Assembly (NCBI RefSeq): GCF_905475465.1
Contig: NC_062248.1
Coordinates: 2,170,001 to 2,234,000 of the forward strand
Direction: 5' to 3'
DNA from: Pieris napi
Taxonomy: Eukaryota > Arthropoda > Insecta > Lepidoptera > Pieridae
DNA length: 64,000 bases
Part shown: piece by piece, positions 1 through 10,909 of the stretch
Layout of the letters: every line of letters begins with the position of its first letter
Numbering within the stretch: position 1 is the stretch's first letter
Position numbers and translations under genes: made by a program
Notes under the pieces: model-generated
What the model saw: only the letters and a program-made list of their open reading frames with translations
The model's database searches: none
Told to the model about the DNA's origin: nothing

Positions 1-96
1 AATATTACACCTATCTTCACTTAATATATTCTGCTAACTTTTACTAATATTATTATTTTCTACTAAGTATTAATACATTCTTTTTTGTTTTGGCAG

Positions 97-310
97 AATG
101 ACCAGCGCTGTGGAACATTCTGCTCCTCAGCATAATGCTGAGCCAGGGCCAATTACAGCTACAGCACACACGCATTACATACTTGAAACGAACCGAATGG
201 GAAAAAGAAAAAAAATTATATTTCTTTTATTGAATTTTTTTTCTTTGATTATTGTTATTTTGTGTGTGTTTTGTTTGTAATAAATGATATGTCTATATAA
301 TAAATAATAA
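97..310 (+). CDS. possible terminal exon of a host gene lying left of the window
   Basis: A pyrimidine-rich tract followed by TTTTGGCAG ends at 96, a good 3' splice acceptor. One frame stays open from 98 to the stop at 278-280 (about 60 codons): a polar, His/Pro-rich start, then a basic stretch and a hydrophobic tail that could be a membrane segment. AATAAA signals sit at 279-284 (overlapping the stop) and 299-304. Together these look like a last coding exon with a very short 3' UTR. I recognise no protein family, the upstream exons are outside the window, and AT-rich DNA yields such signals by chance. Confidence 0.25.
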
Positions 311-783
311 TAATAAAAACAAATGTGTATTCTAGCACGCACATACTCAGTAGACGTATCAAGGTACGAGAAAATACTTTTTATACTTTCGTTAACATCA
401 GCATAAACAAAGTATAAATTTATTTGCGAAACATTTGCGGTGGTAAAGCGGTTTGGTTTGTTGCCAAAGAGAAAACAATTTGCACTCATTCAAAAAGGAC
501 CTATAGTGGATCTGTGCCAGAACGATTCTTGTTAAAAAAGTTCGAATCAGCGGTACATCGTTTGATAGTAATGCAATATGGATTGTGTAATGCATACAAA
601 TGTATACTAGATATACTTGGCATTTTCAATGACTTCATTTAATGAAAGCTCATAGAATGTAGGGGTTGCATGTGTAAGACACGTAATTGTAAGTAATCTT
701 TCACATTTCTTCATTATTTAATTGTTAATTTTATGTAGCCTGTAGTATTGTTTTATACACGTATAGCTTCCTCTAATATATAG
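311..783. other. no recognised feature
   Basis: AT-rich sequence with only short overlapping open frames on both strands (for example 424-642) and no family resemblance. Confidence 0.5.
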
Positions 784-979
784 ATGGACTTTCTCTCTAT
801 ATGCGCATTTAACATTCGCTCGAACCATGAAGGAAAACATCATGCCTTATACCCAAAAAGGCGACGGCGTGCGTCAGGCACGGGAGGCTGATACTTGCCT
901 TATTAGATTAACAAATGATAATGAAACAGATACAGAAATCTGAGGCCCAGACCTAAAAAAACGTTTATTTATTTATCTA
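784..979 (+). repeat. tRNA-derived SINE, 5'-truncated
   Basis: Body and tail of the main SINE family here: GCGCATTTAACATTCGCTCG, GAAGGAAAACATC, GTCAGGCACGGGAGGCTGAT, AAACAGATACAGAAATCTGA and AGGCCCAGACCTAAA. The tRNA-like head with boxes A and B is missing. The tail ends in an ATTT-rich stretch. Confidence 0.85.
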
Positions 980-1780
980 TTAATACTCCGTTGCAGTACA
1001 TGCATACTCGCCAAGAAAGGAGGAGTTATGAGATGGGATTTCAAGGATAGATATAGTTTTCGCTATGGGCTCCCAAAAATTTGAAATCATTTTTGAGATA
1101 GGAAGAAGTTATAGGGTTGAACAAGATGGAATATAAGAGATGGAGAACATGAGCATCACGTCTCTTATTATTTATCATAAAGCCCCAAAAAATATAAGTC
1201 AATTGTAATGACTCCGCAAGCTACAGAGCTTGTTCAGAATCGTTCGGAACTTTTATATATATAGCAAAGGACCTAAAGCAACTGGAGGTTTAATTGTGAC
1301 AATTAAATGACAATATTCAGAAATTCTATTCACATCTTAGACAATACTGTATGCAAATTTAACCCTTAACTCGGTCGATTTAATCGTCGAACTCCCAAGT
1401 ACGGAAATGAAGGGTGAATAAATTTAAAAACCTCTTAGGGTAATACTTAGTGAGTGAGGAAGTTTATGTTTATGTCAAAAGTATGGTTTTCGCTTTAATC
1501 TGCGAGAGTGCTTCTGAAGTTTTGGTGGTCGAAGTTAATGTGTAAATTATAGTATACGAATACAAGAGTAATTTTCGAGTTTTTTACTTAATAAGAGACA
1601 TTTTATACAGAGTACATTGCAGAGATGTTTGCACGAGCGATCAACTTGTTTTTTTCCTTTCTTATCACTTGGGTAGTCGATGGATTATGATAGTCTACCT
1701 TACTGTGTTGTGGATTGCTTTACACTCTCTCAACCCTGGTAATACGATAGAACCCTGACGGACCTATTAATTTTTATTTT
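980..1780. other. no recognised feature
   Basis: AT-rich; no long ORF, terminal repeats or known repeat motif found. Confidence 0.5.
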
Positions 1781-1905
1781 CCAGCATTTCCTCGCTCAAC
1801 TAAAATATATCGCAATACAGGAAATGCTGCCGCGTTAAAGGAACACTGCCACAGGGACCAAACTTTTTAAATTTGTTTTTAATTATTACTATGTAAGAGA
1901 TGCAG
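1781..1905 (+). repeat. LINE-J 3' end fragment
   Basis: Matches other copies of this family (34.1, 56.3 and 59.9 kb): CGCAATACAGGAAATGCTGC followed by CACTGCCACAGGGACCAAAC and a TTAATTATTACTATGTA tail. In better copies this region encodes the carboxy end of a reverse-transcriptase protein (GDPRAG, then IQRGNAAS). This copy is degenerate. Confidence 0.65.
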
Positions 1906-2256
1906 AAATTGATATGTAAGAGAAGAAGAAACCGACCACGGCAAGTGTTACTTATAATATATCCGGTATCAAGGGTGGGAAATGAAACACTACATTACTT
2001 GATTCACTATAATTCACTTCTTTCACTTCACTAATTTTACATCAATTTCCTATCCATTACCTACTTCAAAGTTAAACGAAGAATGCCTGTGCGCATGTGC
2101 CAAAGCTTGTTTTATATTCTATTCCCTACTCCGACTTGACCATCTCACTTCTTTGGGCGGATGTTTTACGTAAATTCGTAAAGAACAGAATACGTCAAAT
2201 GAAAAACGGCACATGCGCGTTTATGTCAGAGAAGAATATGTTCATATATTTCATAA

Positions 2257-2360
2257 ATCGAATATATAAAAATTCTCGTGTTACAATGTTCGATCCCATA
2301 CTACTTCGAAAAGGCTCAACCGATTCTTATGAAATTTTTTATTCATTTTCAGTAAGTCTG
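2257..2360 (+). mobile_element. Helitron 5' end fragment
   Basis: ATATATAAAAATTCTCGTG, then a run ending in ACCGATTCTTATGAAATTTT, the usual start of short non-autonomous lepidopteran Helitrons; also present at 30.2, 47.8 and (minus strand) 16.2 kb. I found no CTRR 3' end for this copy. Confidence 0.55.
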
Positions 2361-3269
2361 AGAATAGCTGATTCTAATGATATGCTGATAGTAATGGCCT
2401 AATGTATAGATTTTTACTTATAGTAATATAACTCTAAAAGTATTAAAATATTTTATATAACGAAACACATCTTTGTCTAAACGTTTTAATTTAATTTTCA
2501 TCGTGAATCTTCATTTATTATTCATTTTGGTTAAAAGCCTTCACTGGTTTTGGAAACTTTTTACCGAGCTGATTTATGGCGGACGTAAAATCGTTTTAAC
2601 TTTGTAAACACTCACCGTTGATCAAGAACTTAATATATTTGCAACTTGAAAACCCTTAAAATAAAATATGTCTAGTCCAGCCATAATCTCTGTTACAAAT
2701 GAAAATGCATTTTTTAAATAGAGTGCTGTAATATTATTCAAATTTGTACCTACATATTTATTAGTCTCAACAAAAAATAAAAATATTCTATTCGAAATGG
2801 CCAACTTTGGCTTTTATACAGGTTTTTAATCTGTTTGGTCACGAATCTATGGATTGGACGCACTGTTTCCGAGGGAAATTTCGCCACTGATCTTCAATGC
2901 CGCAAAATCGAAAGAAGGTTTAAAATAATATACGTGTTCCAAATTCAAAATAATTCAAAAATCGAAAACGCACTCAACCGATTTACCTTTATGATTTTTT
3001 TATGTATATTTTATAAAGAAAAGGCTTAAAGTGTTTAGGGTATATTACCTAGATTCGAGTGTAAGCGTACGTATTTCTTGTGAAACTATTTTTTATCGAG
3101 GAAATTATAACATACCGAACGAATTAATGACCAATGGGCACGGTTAGTACTATAAAAATTAAATGTATAAAAAACAGTATCTTTACTTCATTTGGATGCA
3201 TCAGATTTCTAATCTACTTTATTTTTTCTCTTTATAGCCAAGTGAGTGAGATTATGCATGCTGTCGTGT
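2361..3269. other. no recognised feature
   Basis: Several 60-65 codon open frames on both strands, none with recognisable composition or motif. Confidence 0.5.
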
Positions 3270-3395
3270 GATGGTTTCTTGTCAACGTTATTCCTTCACC
3301 CTCTCACCTCATAGGTAAGAAACCCCATTGGTACACAGCATGGTTCAAACCCATGTCCTCATAATTGAGAGTCTCGCGCCTGGCTACTAGGCTCT
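3270..3395 (-). repeat. degenerate SINE, head part
   Basis: On the minus strand a box-B-like GGTTTGAACC lies next to TGTACCAATGGGG and a diverged body (GGTGAAGGAATAACG). This matches the tRNA-like head of the main SINE at low identity. Confidence 0.5.
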
Positions 3396-3984
3396 AAAAT
3401 ATGTAAGTGATAGTGTCAATAGGTGATTAACATTCATTAATCGAAACAGTTTCATTAATATAGGTATATTATTTGACAACAAAAATCCAGTTATTGTTTC
3501 ACAGGAATGAAATCCCAGAATTTTAACGCAGTTTATAAATACATAGTCTGTATTATAGTTAAAGGAAGTCGTGACGTTTTTGATACCATTTTTTATTGTA
3601 CAAGCTAAGGCTCTATATTTCTTCACGTAGGAATTGTTTAAGTGAGATTAGACTTACAAATTATGTAATGTCTTAAAAGGCGTCTGATCTGAGGTTAGCA
3701 AGCTAGATAACACAGTCTGAGGTGAGAGAAAATAGTTGTTTTACTAACCCGGACCTAAAATGGTTGAAGCGTCACTGGTTTTTGTTGGTGCACAATCAGT
3801 CATTGTTACTTTTGTGTGTACATGTAAGATTTTATTGTAATGTCTGTTGGCAAACCTTTTTAATGAAAGAAATTCACGTTATAAACCCTCGGGTCTCATT
3901 TTGCTTTCATGCGTTCTCTAATGTTTTTTGCACGTAAGATCTGGTCTCATCGACAAGCAGCAAGCAGTACGACCCTGCCTTCAT
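3396..3984. other. no recognised feature
   Basis: AT-rich; short shadow ORFs only. Confidence 0.5.
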
Positions 3985-4105
3985 ACATTCAAAAAAACAG
4001 CGTGCCAATTCTTAAAAAGCCGGCAACGCACTCGCGAGCGCTCTGGCTTTGAGAGTGTCCATGAGCAAAGGTATCTTAACATCAACTTCTATAAAAAAAA
4101 AATAT
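3985..4105 (+). repeat. LINE-A 3' tail
   Basis: AGCGTGCCAATTCTTAAAAA, GGCAACGCACTCGCGAGCGC, GAGTGTCCATGAG, ending in poly(A). In the 10.9-kb copy the same tail follows reverse-transcriptase C-terminal codons, which identifies it as the 3' end of a CR1/Jockey-like LINE. Confidence 0.7.
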
Positions 4106-4565
4106 AATAAAGCTTTAACACAAGCCAGCAGTTTTATATGAAATATTCCTTTCTATATTTAAATGTAACCAGAGATAGCCACTTGGGAGTAAAATGTCAA
4201 TCTCAGTTCCAATGAGGGTGTAGGTACTGAGTGCAGATTCATGTCGCGGCTCAATGTATGAGCTATATTTTTATTCCAGCATGGAAATGAAGCTAATTGG
4301 TTAATATATGTTTATAATATAATAAGTAAATGACATCAGTATAAATATTTCTTAACTGTGTATTCGTTATATAATCATTTTGATAACCGAAGTTAGAATT
4401 TAATGAGGGAATTATTCCGTCCTTTCTAATATATACAACAAAAGTTATTAATAAAACAAATAACATTCAATATTAATTAATTCAAATATGCTATTTTTGT
4501 TTTATTGTCAAAGAACATCTAGCTTCTAGAACTAATCGATTGAAAATTTATCCATGCGTTGTATA
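4106..4565. other. no recognised feature
   Basis: AT-rich, nothing recognisable. Confidence 0.5.
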
Positions 4566-4668
4566 ATCTTTTTTTTTACAAACGGCAAAAGGGCAGGAGG
4601 CTCACCTGATATGAGGTTATACAGCCGCCCATAGACACTCACATTGCCAGAGGGCTAGTGCTAATGGA
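4566..4668 (-). repeat. LINE-A 3' tail, inverted
   Basis: Starts with poly(T) and GGGCAGGAGGCTCACCTGAT, then GCCGCCCATAGACACTC; the reverse complement of the LINE-A terminus. It abuts a SINE of opposite strand. Confidence 0.75.
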
Positions 4669-4675
4669 GTTTCTG

Positions 4676-4866
4676 TCTACGTCCGCATTTAACATTCGCT
4701 CGAACGTTGAAGGAAGACATCATAAGGAAACCGGCTTGCCATAGACCAAAAAAGTAGACGGCATGTATCAGGTACAGACTGATCACCTACTTGCCTATTA
4801 GAACGACAAATAAGCATGAAACAGATACAGAAATCTGAAGCAGAGACCTAAGAAGGTTAGCGCCAA
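4676..4866 (+). repeat. SINE, head missing
   Basis: GCATTTAACATTCGCTCGAA, AAACCGGCTTGCC, GATCACCTACTTGCC and AAACAGATACAGAAATCTGA are all present. The tRNA head is absent where it meets the inverted LINE-A tail. Confidence 0.8.
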
Positions 4867-4922
4867 TTATTCGATTATTTTTCATTTTATTCTGTAAATA
4901 AATAAAAGATCCTAACCATATA

Positions 4923-5392
4923 TAATAAGTGACAAAAGATAAATGGAAAGACGCATGGTGGGTGTAACACTGAAACATCGAAAAAGGGCAGAAGAGGTAA
5001 GATCAACGACACAAAGTAGAGGACATTATAAAGAAAATAAGGCAATTGAAATGGCGCTGGACCGGGCACATGACGAGAGATAGCACTCATATATACTCGA
5101 TAGAAACTGACAAAATATATTATTACAGAATGGCAACCTCGATTGAAAAAGAAAAGAGGAAGACTGAGCAAGAGAATGGAAGACGATATAAAGAGAATAG
5201 AAGGCACAACTTTGAGAAGAAGAGCTATCATCAGAAAAGAATGGCAGCAGCTGGAAGAGGCCTATGACACGCCGATTACCAAAAACGGGTCGTATGATCT
5301 ATTAGATTAAGTTAGGTTATGTAACTTAAATAAGTATAAATATATTATACTGGGTGTAACAGCAATAAAGGCGTAATAATAATAATAAATTA
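4923..5392 (+). pseudogene. LINE reverse-transcriptase C-terminus with 3' UTR, frameshifted
   Basis: Three frames together spell a recognisable non-LTR retrotransposon carboxy end: MERRMVGVTLK near 4942, a KIRQLKWRWTGHM stretch near 5035, then a basic RGRL..RMEDDIKRI segment and RKEWQQLEEAY near 5230, with a stop near 5308. At least two frame changes and one internal insertion break it. A 3' UTR of about 80 bp and an (ATA)n tail follow, so this is a genuine 3' terminus. The QLKWRWTGHM and WEDDI-type motifs are typical of RTE/CR1-like LINEs in insects. Not functional. Confidence 0.7.
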
Positions 5393-5653
5393 TTTATTCG
5401 TGAATTTTAACAAACTGATAGTAACAAAGACGTTCAGTACATGGGGATGATTATGCGGCGCGTTGCCACGCATTAAGTGCATAGCTCAAAGTAACAGGCG
5501 ATGCCCTATGGAGTTAGTCCTGAATACCTAATGAACTTCATCTACTTCAATACCATTGTATACTGATAACTTTACAAATGGAACAGGAAATGTTACGTTA
5601 GTAAAATAAAATTATTAAGTTTAATTCAAAATATATAGGATTGAAAAAAACTA

Positions 5654-5921
5654 GTTCTACAACCTTTTTAGGTCTGGGCCTCAAGTTTCTATATCGGTTA
5701 CATGATTATTTGTAAATCTAATAGGCAGGTATCCTCCTGTACCTGACGCACGCGTCGAGTTTTTGGGTCTAACGCATGCTTTCCTCACGATGTTTCCTTC
5801 ACCGTTCGAGCGAATGTTAAATGCGCACATAGAAAGTCCATTGGTGCACAGCCGGGGATCGAACCTACGACCTCCAGGACGAGAGTCGCACTCTGAAGCC
5901 AACACCGCTCTCGTAGAAATC
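5654..5921 (-). repeat. near full-length tRNA-derived SINE
   Basis: On the minus strand: tRNA-like head with a box-B motif GGTTCGATCCC, then TGTGCACCAATGGACTTTCT, body and tail ending AGGTTGTAG. One of the most complete copies; usable as the reference for this family. Confidence 0.88.
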
Positions 5922-6039
5922 TCACAAATAATCCAATAACGAATACAAATTTCACAATCGAGGCACTACTGCCGGTAGATGAAAACGTATATGTATTATC
6001 TATAAATACCTAAATGAGAGAAATGACGCCTAAACATGG

Positions 6040-6120
6040 GATTCTCAATCGTGTGGTCGTGAGTTTGAGTCTCGACTGCACCAATGGATTTTCGTCGCAT
6101 GCAAACGTGTATGGTACACG
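6040..6120 (+). repeat. SINE head fragment
   Basis: GTGGTCGTGAGTTTGAGTCT, CTGCACCAATGGATTTTC; a diverged box-B region of the SINE head. The body is lost after about 35 bp. Confidence 0.45.
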
Positions 6121-6233
6121 GGATTGCTTGCAGTTATTTATATATTGTGTCGTACATATATGTAACAGATGCAGATCTTATGTAAATGATGCTACTTTTG
6201 TAACACAAAATATATTATGTACTAGTTAATTTA

Positions 6234-6726
6234 AGCAGCAACACTGCTTAGTGGCTTCAGCGTTCGACTCTCATCCCTACGTCGTACGTCGGTCGTACGT
6301 ATGTATGCACTTTTAGTACTCGTATGGTGTAGGAAAACATCGTTAAGAAACTGGCATCCCTGAGGGTGAGATCTATAGTGCGCACTTGGACTTTGCTCAG
6401 ACTTTACTTACGAAAAACACTAAGGTTAAACTATGATTTAGTATATTTATAGACATTTTAACGGTGAGATTAAGCTAAGCTCAAGCTAAGACAGAAATTG
6501 ATGTTTCATTTCATGCAATACCTTCTTTATTATCCTTTAAAAAAGTAAAGAATGGTTGTAGTTAAGTCTGAGCAAAGTCTAAGTGCGCACTATAGATCTC
6601 ACCCTTAGACCCAAACAGTCGACGGTGTGTATCAGACACATAAGCCTAATTACTTTCCTATTAGAAATGAGCATAGAACAGTTACTGAAATCTGAGGCCC
6701 AGACCTAACAAGTTGTAGCGCTATTG
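6234..6726 (+). repeat. SINE interrupted by a MITE
   Basis: Head and 5' body lie at 6234-6363 and the rest resumes at 6605 with TTAGACCCAAACAGTCGACG, running to AAGTTGTAGCGC. The break falls exactly where intact copies read GCCTTAGACCC, so the element at 6364-6604 inserted into an existing SINE. Confidence 0.8.
6364..6604. mobile_element. MITE, PIF/Harbinger-like (TTA target)
   Basis: Terminal inverted repeats of about 42 bp start GGGTGAGATCTATAGTGCGC at both ends with a few mismatches. The flanking trinucleotides are TGA (left, mutated) and TTA (right); the parent SINE has TTA there. No coding capacity. The 3-bp TWA target points to PIF/Harbinger. Confidence 0.75.
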
Positions 6727-7230
6727 GTATATAATATTTGTACAAAGCGGTGCACGTAGGAAGTAACACACAAAGCCCTTTGTGACAAAGCGTGACAAAG
6801 TGTCACGGGAGAGACGGTGCGAGTAACAGCAATGTAGATACGCTTGAGTTTACTTTGTCTTTAACCATTAAATTTCGTGTTTTGGAGCAAAAGTATTATC
6901 ATCATAACTGTACATAATATGTGGTCGAATGTTATAAAAACTCAGTTAAGAATAAATTTAAATTTGGAACAATTCATACTCAAATTAATTTCTATTAAAA
7001 CTCTGTTCTACTTTTAGGCTTTAGCGTCTAATGGTGGGTACAGACTGGTGAAACGTAACATGAAATGTATTATTCTGCCTTTCATTGCATGTTCGCTGTA
7101 AGCGTGGACGCATAGCGCGCTCTTAACGCGCATTCACTACGAACCTCCCGCGTTCGTCTTGATCCGCCATTCTGCCGCGAACACGGGCCGTGTTCGATAC
7201 ACGTTTTTAAACCGGTCGATCACACGAAGC

Positions 7231-7323
7231 ATGGAGTCCGAAGACCATGTTCTTGCTATGACGATTATCAGTACTTCATTATTAATAATACATAGACTCA
7301 TAAAAACACGCCGAAGACCTTAA
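7231..7323 (+). pseudogene. Harbinger transposase N-terminal remnant
   Basis: The 30-codon frame MESEDHVLAM...IIHRLIKTRRRP stops at 7321. An acidic start followed by a hydrophobic helix and an Arg cluster resembles the start of PIF/Harbinger transposases, where an R-rich WW motif follows. The DDE catalytic core is missing. The call depends on the element context and the partner gene; the fragment alone is too short for certainty. Confidence 0.5.
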
Positions 7324-7435
7324 GATTTTTCTTAAAATAGTTTTCATTTTGCGGGTTCCACAAAATTTCACGAACTCTGTACGCATCTATCAAGCAAAAT
7401 GCCTTTTCCTCACTCCACGCAGTGTCGTCCTCCAT
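7298..7435 (-). pseudogene. MADF-domain protein N-terminal remnant
   Basis: From ATG at 7435 (minus) the 45 codons read MEDDTAW at the start, then FCLIDAYRVREILWNPQNEN and YFKKNLKVFGVFL before a stop. Trp-7, the hydrophobic LID..Y step and LWNP are the first-helix signature of MADF (Myb/SANT-like adaptor) domains. PIF/Harbinger elements commonly carry such a DNA-binding partner gene. The second half of the domain is deleted. Confidence 0.7.
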
Positions 7436-7714
7436 GTTCGTTGCGTACACGTGTTGATTTCAAAACGACCGTCCACGTTGGCGCACCGCGCACCCCTTTG
7501 TGTTCGTTCGAAAAACCGACAAATCACGGATCGCTCCGCGCGCGGCTTGTAATGCTCGTAGCGTGTGCGTGAAATGTACATTTCGCGGGCACAAGACGTC
7601 CAAACTATGAGAAATTGTGTGTTACCTTTCATGATACATTGCAGCAATGTGTACGGTAAATTCTTTCATTGCATGACACATTGCATGTTACGGTTCACCA
7701 GTCTGTACCCACCT

Positions 7715-8312
7715 TAATAATTGTTGAATGTTTCATCCACCACAATATATAACAAAGGACGACACGACGACGAGTTATATATAATAATTTATTAGTGTTT
7801 GCTAGTTCCTATCAATATCACAGAACTCAACGCGAGTGGAAACATAGAATTATCTTAAGAAAGCCAAACGTAAATGTTTTTATTATAATGGAAGTGCGTT
7901 CATTTCGCTGTGACCATTGCTGGTAAAGGACTTTTAAATATAATAAACCTATTTAATGAAGTCATGTGGATTTTACAACATACTTTGCGATTAAAAATAG
8001 TGCCGGAGATTTTAATGCTAGTTCTTCTTTTCCGTTCTACATCTTTAAAGAAATATAAATCGAAAACAGAAAATCAGATTATATAAATCGAAACATCTTA
8101 TTTTTATGCCTTATTTTAAGTGAAATTTGTATGATTAAAAAGTCCGAACCCAAGACAAGTTCGATAGAATAACTAAAAGCGCAATATCAAATAAACTTAA
8201 GTTAATGTAGACTAGACATATCAAAATATATTAAATCGATTTAAGTTCTTGTTAGCATATTATTGTTTTAATAATACTCTGTGTTGGTTAGTTGCCCCGT
8301 GCAGGATAACAT
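7715..8312. other. no recognised feature
   Basis: AT-rich, short frames only. Confidence 0.5.
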
Positions 8313-8700
8313 TAAAAAAAAATATTGGTTGTTTGTAAAGTAGGTTTACGATCGAGATGTTTACGTGATAACGTCTTATTGGTGATATAAGTTTTTGGGA
8401 AGTAAGGAATTAATGAAGATAACAATTTTTTCAAATTTTAAATTACATCTATCGTTTTATTCACACTTTTGATGATAAATTTCGGGTGTAAAATGACAAG
8501 TTTACTTATTCGACTATGATATACATTTTTCTTCATACATTCACGGAATGACTGGCAGCGCTCGAGATGAGACGGGAGATCGGTCCGTCTCTCTCTCGTT
8601 ATACCTGCGATCGCACTCGTGAGGTTTTGGTGTGACACAAGTTTCTGAATATGTCACTCGACTAAAACGATTTTAAAGACGTTATCACGTCAAAAATATC
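8313..8700 (-). repeat. dispersed repeat F, copy 1
   Basis: Reverse complement of 53,060-53,447 at about 98-99% identity by eye. ACGTGATAACGTCTT occurs in opposite orientation near both edges (8361-8375 and 8679-8693), so the block may be a TIR element. It holds a 66-codon GTG-start frame (8438-8638) whose translation is the same in both copies; the two base differences in it are silent. Family not identified. Confidence 0.7.
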
Positions 8701-9485
8701 ATATTAAATGTAGTTGACATTTTTAACAGTCATTTTGTTTATTTAATAATTCCTTAACAAACGCCACTAAAGCTCATTAAAAGAATACAACCCAACCCAA
8801 ACCGCAACAAAGTTCCCTTTGTTGCTTAAATTGGTATCTATTTGTTTAGGTATCCAACAGAAAACGTCATCAAAAATTTAAATCTAAATCATAAAAAAAA
8901 TCTTAGCAATAAAATATGAATATTAGTGTCTGCGTTCATATGTGTGTGCGTGTACTAAACACTATGTTTTCCTACAGGAGGCCTTTGTTTTATTAAACAC
9001 ATATAAGAAAATCATTATATTGGACACAAATTGTACTTATGGGGATTTTGTTATTATGTTAAACAGAGAAAAGAGTACATACGTAGTACTCGTACGTTAT
9101 ACGTCTAGGGACAGAAAAGTTTACGTGTTCTGGGCAGTCTAGGCGTCCATAAAGAAGGTTTGTAGAGAGCATAAGTATAAAAGAGGTTGTATATCTGTGT
9201 ATACGAGCGAAAAAATCTAATCTAAATATAAATGTCAGTGTATTAAGTTTAGTTAAAGTTTTATTGACATTAATTGAGAACGAGCCAGATAAGCCTGTTG
9301 TTTGTAACTTTCAAAGAGGGATTTCCTTCCAAAACATAAATTCCTTACCGATAAATGATAATTATTTTATTGTTCAAGTATTTCTATGTAGCTGAATAAA
9401 ATATAGCCTCATACATTTTGGTGCAAGTGGTAAATGGTGCGCGATTTATTAACGCAATATCTAGCTATCTATCTATAAGCACATA
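8701..9485. other. no recognised feature
   Basis: AT-rich; the 66-codon frame at 8942-9142 shows no known motif. Confidence 0.5.
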
Positions 9486-9519
9486 TTGAATACTAGTGAT
9501 TATAATTTGATTAGTGTGC

Positions 9520-9700
9520 TTAATTCTTGCCTTACTCATAATTTTTCTTTTTTTACATTTTCCCTTACTAGGGTTGCATGGAAGAGATCACTTGTTAGCG
9601 ATAAGGCCGCCCGTTACATCCCTTATAATTTTTATGTATATGTTATTTGTTTTTTTTTACTTAATGTAACGAAGTGTGATTAAATAAATAAAAAATAAAT
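9520..9700 (+). repeat. LINE-U 3' tail
   Basis: GAAGAGATCACTTGTTAGCG followed by ATAAGGCCGCCCGTTAC and a terminal AAATAAATAAA run. The same tail at 51.1 kb follows reverse-transcriptase C-terminal codons, and a third copy is at 62.6 kb. Confidence 0.65.
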
Positions 9701-9754
9701 AATATGAGTGGTTGACTGGTGCGATTACTACTTAACAAAAAGTTAATTTAAATG

Positions 9755-9990
9755 ACTAACGGACCCGACAGACGTTGTCCTGTACACACATCTGAAATAC
9801 AAAAATTAAAACTTAAAAACAATTAATAAAAACATCTAATTGTAAATAATCTTAACTATTCTCGAATCCTTAAGTGGATACTCATCAAAATCGGTCCACC
9901 CATTTATTGCATTACAGCTTTGACGTTTGCAATAAATGGGTGGTGGTTTGCGTTTTGTTATACCATTTTTAACTAAGTTTAGGCGACTGA
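9755..9990 (-). mobile_element. Helitron, degenerate, minus strand
   Basis: The minus-strand 3' end reads GACAACGTCTGTCGGGTCCG then TTAG, the known lepidopteran Helitron terminus with CTAG changed to TTAG. GACCGATTTTGATGAGTA near 9895 matches the 5'-end signature. The 5' boundary is uncertain. Confidence 0.55.
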
Positions 9991-10213
9991 TGTTTTGATC
10001 GATAAATTTTTAGTTTTTCTGTTTTTTGTCATACTACATTTTATGTCAAGACCCACGGGAACAACATTTTGCAATGTTGGAATTAATTTCTGATTTTTGA
10101 TTCATCAAAGACAAACCCCGAAAAGTAAAGACTTTTGCACCGAGTCGAAAGTAAGCATTGTCTTTATTTTACTAAAGATTTATTTAGTCAAAACGCGTGA
10201 TTCAAGGATCCAG

Positions 10214-10454
10214 CCCTGCGATTCTGTAACTCACTTCACGAACTCACACAGCGGTTTTCGCATCGGCGGTCTCTCTCAAATCAGTCGTGAAGCAGTCATT
10301 TTATGATTTGGCATTCTGAAAAGGTGGGAGCTTGTACTTTATTGTTTATCAGAATGCCAAATCATAAAATGACTGCTTCACGACTGATTTGAGAGAGACC
10401 GCCGATGCGAAAACCGCTGTGTGAGTTCGTGAAGTGAGTTACAGAATCGCAGGG
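10214..10454. repeat. perfect inverted repeat (hairpin), 106-bp arms
   Basis: Arms 10,214-10,319 and 10,349-10,454 read as exact reverse complements around a 29-bp loop. The arms start CCCTGCGATTCTGTAACTCA. CAG flanks both sides and could be a 3-bp target duplication. No coding capacity. A transcript would fold into a very stable hairpin. A small relative is at 61,257-61,339. Confidence 0.85.
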
Positions 10455-10455
10455 C

Positions 10456-10905
10456 AGTTATGTAATTTTTTTTCTGATCCAACATTTATACATTAAAAAT
10501 AATACAAAAATGTACGCGACTTCGTATGGCGACAAAAAAAATAAATCTGGTGGAAAGCGACTGCGTTTTACAGTTCGGGATTAATAAATATATATAAACT
10601 TTTCTCATTCACTTTTGATTGAATTCAAAAAAACGCCTGACAGTGTGTAACGTTTTTTACTAGGTTTTTAAACAACACTCTTCAATTTGTAACTTACCCC
10701 ATACATTCGCTCGACTGAACCCGGGGGATAAGGGAGAATATTTTAAGGGATGCTGCAGAAATTTCGGACACTTTAATGCGAGTTTTGATGTTTTATGCTA
10801 ATAATTCAAGTCTGTCGAATTGTCATCGAATTGCGATCGTTAGGAATCAATACTAGACTTAGGATAGGTTTCCTTTTAAACTTATTTGAGTTGTGTTGTT
10901 CCACA
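10456..10905. other. no recognised feature
   Basis: AT-rich, nothing recognised before the LINE end. Confidence 0.45.
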
Positions 10906-10909
10906 AATG

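Larger units (their letters stand above)
7032..7714. mobile_element. internally deleted PIF/Harbinger element
   Basis: The 683-bp element has inverted ends GGTGGGTACAGACTGGTGAA (left) and its complement (right), flanked by TAA at 7029-7031 and 7715-7717. The terminal base pair does not match. Inside are the first codons of two genes facing each other, a transposase-like start at 7231 (+) and a MADF-domain start at 7435 (-), meeting at a deletion near 7300-7323. This keeps the two-gene layout known for Harbinger elements without their catalytic part. GC content is higher than in the surroundings. Confidence 0.8.

Noticed and set aside
7390..7647. 85-codon minus frame in the 7.0-kb Harbinger element
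   Set aside because: It overlaps the better MADF frame in another register and has no domain signature.
8438..8638. 66-codon frame shared by both repeat-F copies as a gene
   Set aside because: It starts with GTG, no family is recognised, and two copies of a young repeat would share it anyway. Kept as part of the repeat.
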